Shown here: piece by piece, positions 60,159-64,000 of the stretch | Position numbering within the stretch: position 1 is the stretch's first letter | How the letters are laid out: each line of letters opens with the position of its first letter | Source: Caulobacter sp. 602-2 | GTDB taxonomy: Bacteria; Pseudomonadota; Alphaproteobacteria; Caulobacterales; Caulobacteraceae | DNA: 64,000 nt | NCBI RefSeq assembly: GCF_011043625.1 | Contig: NZ_JAAKGT010000009.1 | Span: forward strand, 62,001-126,000 | Reading direction: 5' to 3' | Notes under the pieces: model-generated | Told to the model about the DNA's origin: nothing | What the model saw: the letters and a program-made list of their open reading frames with translations, nothing else | The model's database searches: none | Translations under genes and position numbers: made by a program

Positions 60159-62015
60159 TCAGCGGGCGCGGCGGGCCGAGCGGAGCATGCGTCCAAGCTC
60201 GCCGATCGAATAGGGCTTCTGCAGCACCGGAAAGCCGTGGTGGACGTCGTCGGCCAGCACCTGGCTGTATCCGCTGGTCAGCACGACCGGCATGTCGGGC
60301 CAGCGGGCGTTGATCCGCCGGGCCAGCTCCAGGCCGCTGATGCCGGGCATGACCACGTCGGTGAAGACGTAGTCGAAGGCCTCGGCCCGCTCTTCCAGCA
60401 CGGCGACGGCGCGCTGGCCGTTGGCGACCAGGCAGGTCTCGTAGCCCAGGTCCTCCAGCAGCTGGCGCGCGAAGTCGCCGACCTCGGCGTTGTCCTCGAC
60501 GATCAGGATCGCGCCGCGCTCGTCGCCGGACGGCTCCACCGCCTCGCCCGCGTCGGCCTTGGCCGGGGCGTCCACCCGCGGCAGGTAGAGGGTGAAGGTC
60601 GAACCCTCGCCCTCGCGGCTCTCGACGTCCACGTCGCCGCCCGACTGCTTGGCGAACCCGAAGACCTGCGACAGGCCAAGGCCGGTGCCCTTGCCGACGT
60701 CCTTGGTGGTGAAGAACGGCTCGAAGATCTGCTCCAGCACCCGGGGCGACATGCCCGTGCCGGTGTCGGTGATCGAGACGGCGACGAACGGGCCCTCGTG
60801 GCCGCCGTGCCCCCGCATCGCAGGCAGCGACGCGACCTCGAAGGCGCGAATGACCAGGTCGCCTTCGCCGTTCATGGCGTCGCGCGCGTTCACCGCCATG
60901 TTGACCAGGGCGGTCTCGAACTGGCTGGCGTCGGCCTCGACGAAGCAGGCCGAGGGGCAGTGCTCGACGACCAGGCGGATACGACCGCCGACGACCGCGC
61001 CCAGCATGTCGGCGGTGCTGGCGATCCTGTCGCCGACGTGGAAGGTGGTCGGCCGCAGCGTCTGGCGGCGGGCGAAGGCCAGCAACTGCGCGGTCAGCTT
61101 GGCGGCGCGGTCGGCGGTGTCGGAGATCGCGTCGAGGTACCGGCCGCGCTTTTCCTCGGGCAGCGAGGGGCGGCGCAGCAGCTCGGCCGACGAGCGGATG
61201 ACGGTCAGCAGGTTGTTGAAGTCGTGCGCCACGCCGCCGGTCAGCTGGCCGATCGCTTCCAGCTTCTGCATCTGGCGGACCTGGCTCTCGGCGGCCAGCA
61301 GGGCGTTGGTGCGCTGCTGGACGTGGGTTTCCAGGGTCTCGTTGAGGCTGCGCAGTTCGCCCTCGGCGGCGCGCAGGGCGGTGACGGTGTGGGCCAGTTC
61401 CTGCTCGCGCGCGCGCAGCGCCTCCTCGGCGATGGTCCGCTCCAGAAGGTCGGCCGCCTGCCGCGCCAGGATGTCGAGCAGGCGCAGGTCGCGTTCGGAC
61501 GGGCGGTGGACCTTGCTCCAGTGGGTCGAGATCATGCCCAGAAGGCTGCCGTCGCGGGCGCGCAGGGGCGTGGTCTGGGCCGCGCGGATGCCAGTGCGCC
61601 GGAAGGCCTGCAGGTCCTCGGCGCCGGCGATCTCGTCCCAGGCCTCGTAGTCGGGGATGATCGCGCGGCGGCCCGAGCGCAGCGCCAGCGTGCAGCTGCT
61701 GTGGGCGGCCGGGCTGACCCACCGCCAGAAGGCGACGGCTTCGGGCGGCAGGCCGCGATGGCTGAGAAGCTGCAGCTCCCCGCCGTGGCCCGACGGGTCG
61801 CCCTGCGGGCACAGAAGCTGCATCGTGCCGAACTGCGAGCGGGTGATCGAGACCGCCGCGTCGACGATCTTGCCGTACAGCTCCACGCGGTCCTGCTCGC
61901 CGATCAGCTCCAGGCTGATGCCGTGCAGGAACTCGATGTCGGCGAAGTCGTCCGGCGGCGCGATCGCGCGCCTGCGGGCGGGTCGTGACGGTTCCGGATA
62001 GAAGACGTCGAGCAT
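60159..62015 (-). CDS. Hybrid sensor histidine kinase (GAF-HisKA-HATPase-REC)
   Basis: 618 residues, no membrane segments. An N-terminal GAF-like sensor (about 30-195), a coiled coil (about 195-250), the phospho-acceptor domain with His264 in GGVAHDFNNLL, an ATPase domain (NARDAM, DTGTGM, GTGLGLSQV), and a C-terminal receiver with Asp553 in YVFTDVVMPG. This is the soluble hybrid design common in Caulobacterales. The receiver may pass phosphate to a histidine phosphotransferase or inhibit the kinase. No partner gene is adjacent. Signal unknown. Confidence 0.94.
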   Translation of the reverse strand: MLDVFYPEPSRPARRRAIAPPDDFADIEFLHGISLELIGEQDRVELYGKIVDAAVSITRSQFGTMQLLCPQGDPSGHGGELQLLSHRGLPPEAVAFWRWVSPAAHSSCTLALRSGRRAIIPDYEAWDEIAGAEDLQAFRRTGIRAAQTTPLRARDGSLLGMISTHWSKVHRPSERDLRLLDILARQAADLLERTIAEEALRAREQELAHTVTALRAAEGELRSLNETLETHVQQRTNALLAAESQVRQMQKLEAIGQLTGGVAHDFNNLLTVIRSSAELLRRPSLPEEKRGRYLDAISDTADRAAKLTAQLLAFARRQTLRPTTFHVGDRIASTADMLGAVVGGRIRLVVEHCPSACFVEADASQFETALVNMAVNARDAMNGEGDLVIRAFEVASLPAMRGHGGHEGPFVAVSITDTGTGMSPRVLEQIFEPFFTTKDVGKGTGLGLSQVFGFAKQSGGDVDVESREGEGSTFTLYLPRVDAPAKADAGEAVEPSGDERGAILIVEDNAEVGDFARQLLEDLGYETCLVANGQRAVAVLEERAEAFDYVFTDVVMPGISGLELARRINARWPDMPVVLTSGYSQVLADDVHHGFPVLQKPYSIGELGRMLRSARRAR

Positions 62016-62184
62016 GGCCGTTCCTGTAAGCGCGGACGAGATAAAGCACAGCCTGGCCGCCCTGGTCGTCGGCTAGGCGACTTTGCGGCCATGCGACGCC
62101 CCCGCTTCGCGAAGAAGCTTCAGCACACGCAGCCCTCGTAACGCGCGAAACGGCGAAAGGCGCCGCCGGCCCGCGGACGAACCG

Positions 62185-62649
62185 TCAGCGGACCGTGAGC
62201 ACCGCGCCGTGCACCCCGATCACCGAGACCCGCGTCCCGGTTTCCGGGGGCGCCTGGCCTTCGGTTTCACCCTCGGTCTGGGCGGCCCACTCCTTGCCGT
62301 CGACGAAGACCCGGCCGCGGCCGTTCTCGAAGGCGGCGACCACCTCGGCCGGGCGACCGAGCAGGCGCAGGGTGGGGTCGTTGAGGTCGGGATCTGGCCC
62401 GGCCAGGGCCGGCCGCAGGAAGCGGCGGGCGAAATAGGTGCTGGCGATGGTCAGCACGGCGAAGAGGGCGATCTCCACCGGCAGGCCCGTCGGCAGCAGC
62501 AGGGCCACGACCCCCACCGCCGCCGCCGAAGCGGCGGGCCACAGGAGCCAGCCGGTTCCGGTGCCCACCTCGATCGCCAGGAACACGGCCGCGGCCGACA
62601 GCCACAGCCAGAAGGGGTGGGCGACGTAGAAGTCGATCAGGCCGGTCAT
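62185..62649 (-). CDS. NfeD-family membrane protein
   Basis: 154 residues: a short N-terminal segment, two to three membrane helices (about 12-70) and a C-terminal OB-fold soluble domain (about 85-154) with LGRPAEVVAAFENGRGRVFVDG and a closing GTRVSVIGVHGAVLTV. NfeD proteins partner with SPFH/stomatin proteins in membrane microdomains. Here the gene starts four bases after the stop of an SPFH gene, the standard arrangement (as in ybbK-ybbL/qmcA operons). The short form lacks the ClpP-like protease domain. Confidence 0.92.
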   Translation of the reverse strand: MTGLIDFYVAHPFWLWLSAAAVFLAIEVGTGTGWLLWPAASAAAVGVVALLLPTGLPVEIALFAVLTIASTYFARRFLRPALAGPDPDLNDPTLRLLGRPAEVVAAFENGRGRVFVDGKEWAAQTEGETEGQAPPETGTRVSVIGVHGAVLTVR

Positions 62650-62653
62650 GGCC

Positions 62654-63625
62654 TCAGCCTCCCTTGCGCGGCGCGCTGGTCGGCACGGCCGCGGTGCGCA
62701 CGGGCGGGGTGGCGTCCGGTCCGCCCAGCGAGCGGATCAGTTCGCCGACCCCGGCCACCGTGCCGGTGATGCCGGCGAAGTCGGCCGGCACGATCACGGT
62801 CTTGGCGTTGGGCGAGCGGGCGAGATCCCCGAACGCCTCGACGTATTTCTGGGCCACGAAGTAGTTGATGGCGTTGACGTCGCCGCGGGCGATGGCCTCC
62901 GACACGAAGGCGGTGGCCTTGGCCTCGGCCTCGGCTTCCCGCTCGCGGGCCTCGGCGTCGCGATAGGCGGCCTCGCGGCGGCCCTCGGCCTGCAGGATGG
63001 CCGACTGCTTGGCGCCCTCGGCGCGGGCGATCTGGGCCTGCTTCTCGCCCTCGGCCTCGGTGATGACGGCGCGGCGCTCGCGCTCGGCCTTCATCTGCCG
63101 GGCCATGGCGTTGGTGATGTCGGCCGGCGGGGTCAGGTCCTTGATCTCGATGCGGGCGACCTTGACGCCCCACGGGCCGGTGGCGTCGTCGATCGTCGCC
63201 AGCAGGCGCGAGTTGATGTGGTCGCGCTGGGAGAGCACCTCGTCCAGCTCCATCGAGCCGACCACGGTGCGCAGGTTGGTCTGGGCCAGCTGGGTGATGG
63301 CGTAGATCAGGTTGTCGACGCGATAGGCCGCGGCCGAGGCGTCCATCACCTGGATGAAGACGATGGCGTCGACGGTCACCGACACGTTGTCCTTGGTGAT
63401 GACCTCCTGCTTGGGGACGTCGAGCACCTGCTCCATCATGTTCACCCGCCGGCCGATGGTCTCGACGAAGGGGGTCAGGATGCTGATGCCGGGCTTGAGC
63501 GTGCGGGTGTAGCGCCCGAAGCGCTCGACGGTGAACTCGCGGCCCTGGGGCACGATCTTGATGACGTTGACGACCAGCAGGATCGCCAGCACGAGCAGGA
63601 CCAGGGGAACCAGATAAGCCGCCAA
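62654..63625 (-). CDS. SPFH/Band 7 (stomatin/QmcA-like) protein
   Basis: 323 residues. One N-terminal membrane anchor (about 4-22) is followed by the SPFH domain ([60 protein letters not shown]) and a long coiled coil rich in Ala, Glu and Arg (about 175-240) that drives oligomerisation. It resembles QmcA, thought to scaffold membrane domains and modulate FtsH-type proteolysis. Operon with NfeD. The C-terminal 40 residues are proline- and threonine-rich and probably disordered. Confidence 0.94.
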   Translation of the reverse strand: MAAYLVPLVLLVLAILLVVNVIKIVPQGREFTVERFGRYTRTLKPGISILTPFVETIGRRVNMMEQVLDVPKQEVITKDNVSVTVDAIVFIQVMDASAAAYRVDNLIYAITQLAQTNLRTVVGSMELDEVLSQRDHINSRLLATIDDATGPWGVKVARIEIKDLTPPADITNAMARQMKAERERRAVITEAEGEKQAQIARAEGAKQSAILQAEGRREAAYRDAEAREREAEAEAKATAFVSEAIARGDVNAINYFVAQKYVEAFGDLARSPNAKTVIVPADFAGITGTVAGVGELIRSLGGPDATPPVRTAAVPTSAPRKGG

Positions 63626-63690
63626 GAACGCCTCCCGAGAGGGCCGGCCCGGCGGCCTCGCCGCCAGTCGCCCGCGCCCATAGGAAGAAT

Positions 63691-64000
63691 TTAGCGCGCG
63701 GCTCGCCCGTCCGCCACGGAATCCGGCGAAGCTTGCGCGGGGTCGTTGATCACCACCGTCTGCGACAGCTTGGAGGCGAGGGCGCGGCCGCGCTGGGCGG
63801 CCTGGCGCTCGGCCCGGCGGCTCTCGGGGCTGCAGCCCTCGGGATGGCCGGCCTGGCTGGCCGCGAAGCCGCCGTTGAAGCGGTCGCGCAGCTTGTCGGT
63901 GAAGGTCGTGTCGGCCGCCTCGACGTCGATCAGGCGCATCATCCGCGCGCGCCAGAACTGGTCGCCCGCGCCTTCGCAGGCCTGGCGCAGGGCGTGGCTC
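63691..64000 (-). CDS. TIGR02301-like secreted protein (5' end cut off by window)
   Basis: The frame runs off the right edge, so about 102 C-terminal residues are seen. They include [21 protein letters not shown], then [18 protein letters not shown] and [20 protein letters not shown], with two cysteines. I recall this pattern from TIGR02301, a family of uncharacterised alphaproteobacterial periplasmic proteins. The gene ends 66 bases upstream of the SPFH start and is on the same strand. The internal ATG pair at 63937-63942 is not the true start, because homologous sequence continues upstream of it. Confidence 0.72.
   Translation of the reverse strand, partial: SHALRQACEGAGDQFWRARMMRLIDVEAADTTFTDKLRDRFNGGFAASQAGHPEGCSPESRRAERQAAQRGRALASKLSQTVVINDPAQASPDSVADGRAAR

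Noticed and set aside
59568..61988. 806-codon plus-strand frame opposite the ABC ATPase and hybrid kinase genes
   Set aside because: Covers three well-supported minus-strand genes; low-complexity translation.

Overview
The window is about 68-70% GC by eye, gene-dense, and reads as chromosome of a Caulobacter-type alphaproteobacterium. The pointers are a CpdR response regulator with Asp51 and a double-alanine C-terminus, an RpoH-type sigma factor with its QKKLFFNLR box, a split transhydrogenase operon with an aa3-type CoxIV subunit gene upstream, an UrcA-family protein, a large TonB-dependent receptor and promoters with GCTATA-type -10 boxes. I see no prophage, insertion sequence, rRNA or CRISPR array. 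Several families of palindromic intergenic repeats are scattered between genes.

Layout. 1-3.8 kb: end of a catabolic cluster (Rieske oxygenase, extradiol dioxygenase, acetamidase/formamidase, AraC regulator). 4-8 kb: polysaccharide deacetylase, aminotransferase, small stress membrane protein, glucose/sorbosone-dehydrogenase-like lipoprotein. 8.3-11.3 kb: TonB receptor. 11.4-15.5 kb: typA, a three-hairpin small RNA resembling the MmgR/suhB family, an N-formylglutamate amidohydrolase divergent from cpdR, and tRNA-Val(GAC). 15.5-20 kb: MFS-AraC pair and an OmpA-type porin with 32 consecutive prolines. 20-28 kb: mnmC, a lipoprotein, motA, an MFS-hydrolase pair, vapBC, a DUF3850 protein and rpoH. 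28-32 kb: bacteriophytochrome kinase, a YvlD-like membrane protein, an M23 peptidase and an UrcA protein. 32.5-37.3 kb: the pnt operon carrying three extra unknown genes. 37.4-45.6 kb: glycosyltransferase-hydrolase-thioesterase operon, pirin, ABC1 kinase, PepF, and a MerR regulator divergent from a glutaredoxin-MauE fusion. 45.7-51.7 kb: a 2015-residue autotransporter. 51.8-64 kb: acyl-CoA dehydrogenase, YceI and b561-YceI, a Sua5 enzyme, a TetR regulator convergent with an ABC-2 exporter, a hybrid kinase, NfeD-SPFH, and a truncated TIGR02301-like gene at the edge.

Most interesting. (i) Three uncharacterised genes are translationally coupled within the pnt operon; they probably act with the proton-translocating transhydrogenase. 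(ii) The small RNA exposes a CCTCCC anti-Shine-Dalgarno loop and has operator-like half-sites just upstream of its promoter. (iii) A MerR regulator that lacks the usual third metal cysteine faces a textbook MerR promoter driving a glutaredoxin-MauE fusion. (iv) The rpoH leader carries a heat-shock-type promoter, two phased palindromes and a large inverted-repeat element, and lies just downstream of a phytochrome kinase. All functions are inferred from sequence by eye; no database search was possible.
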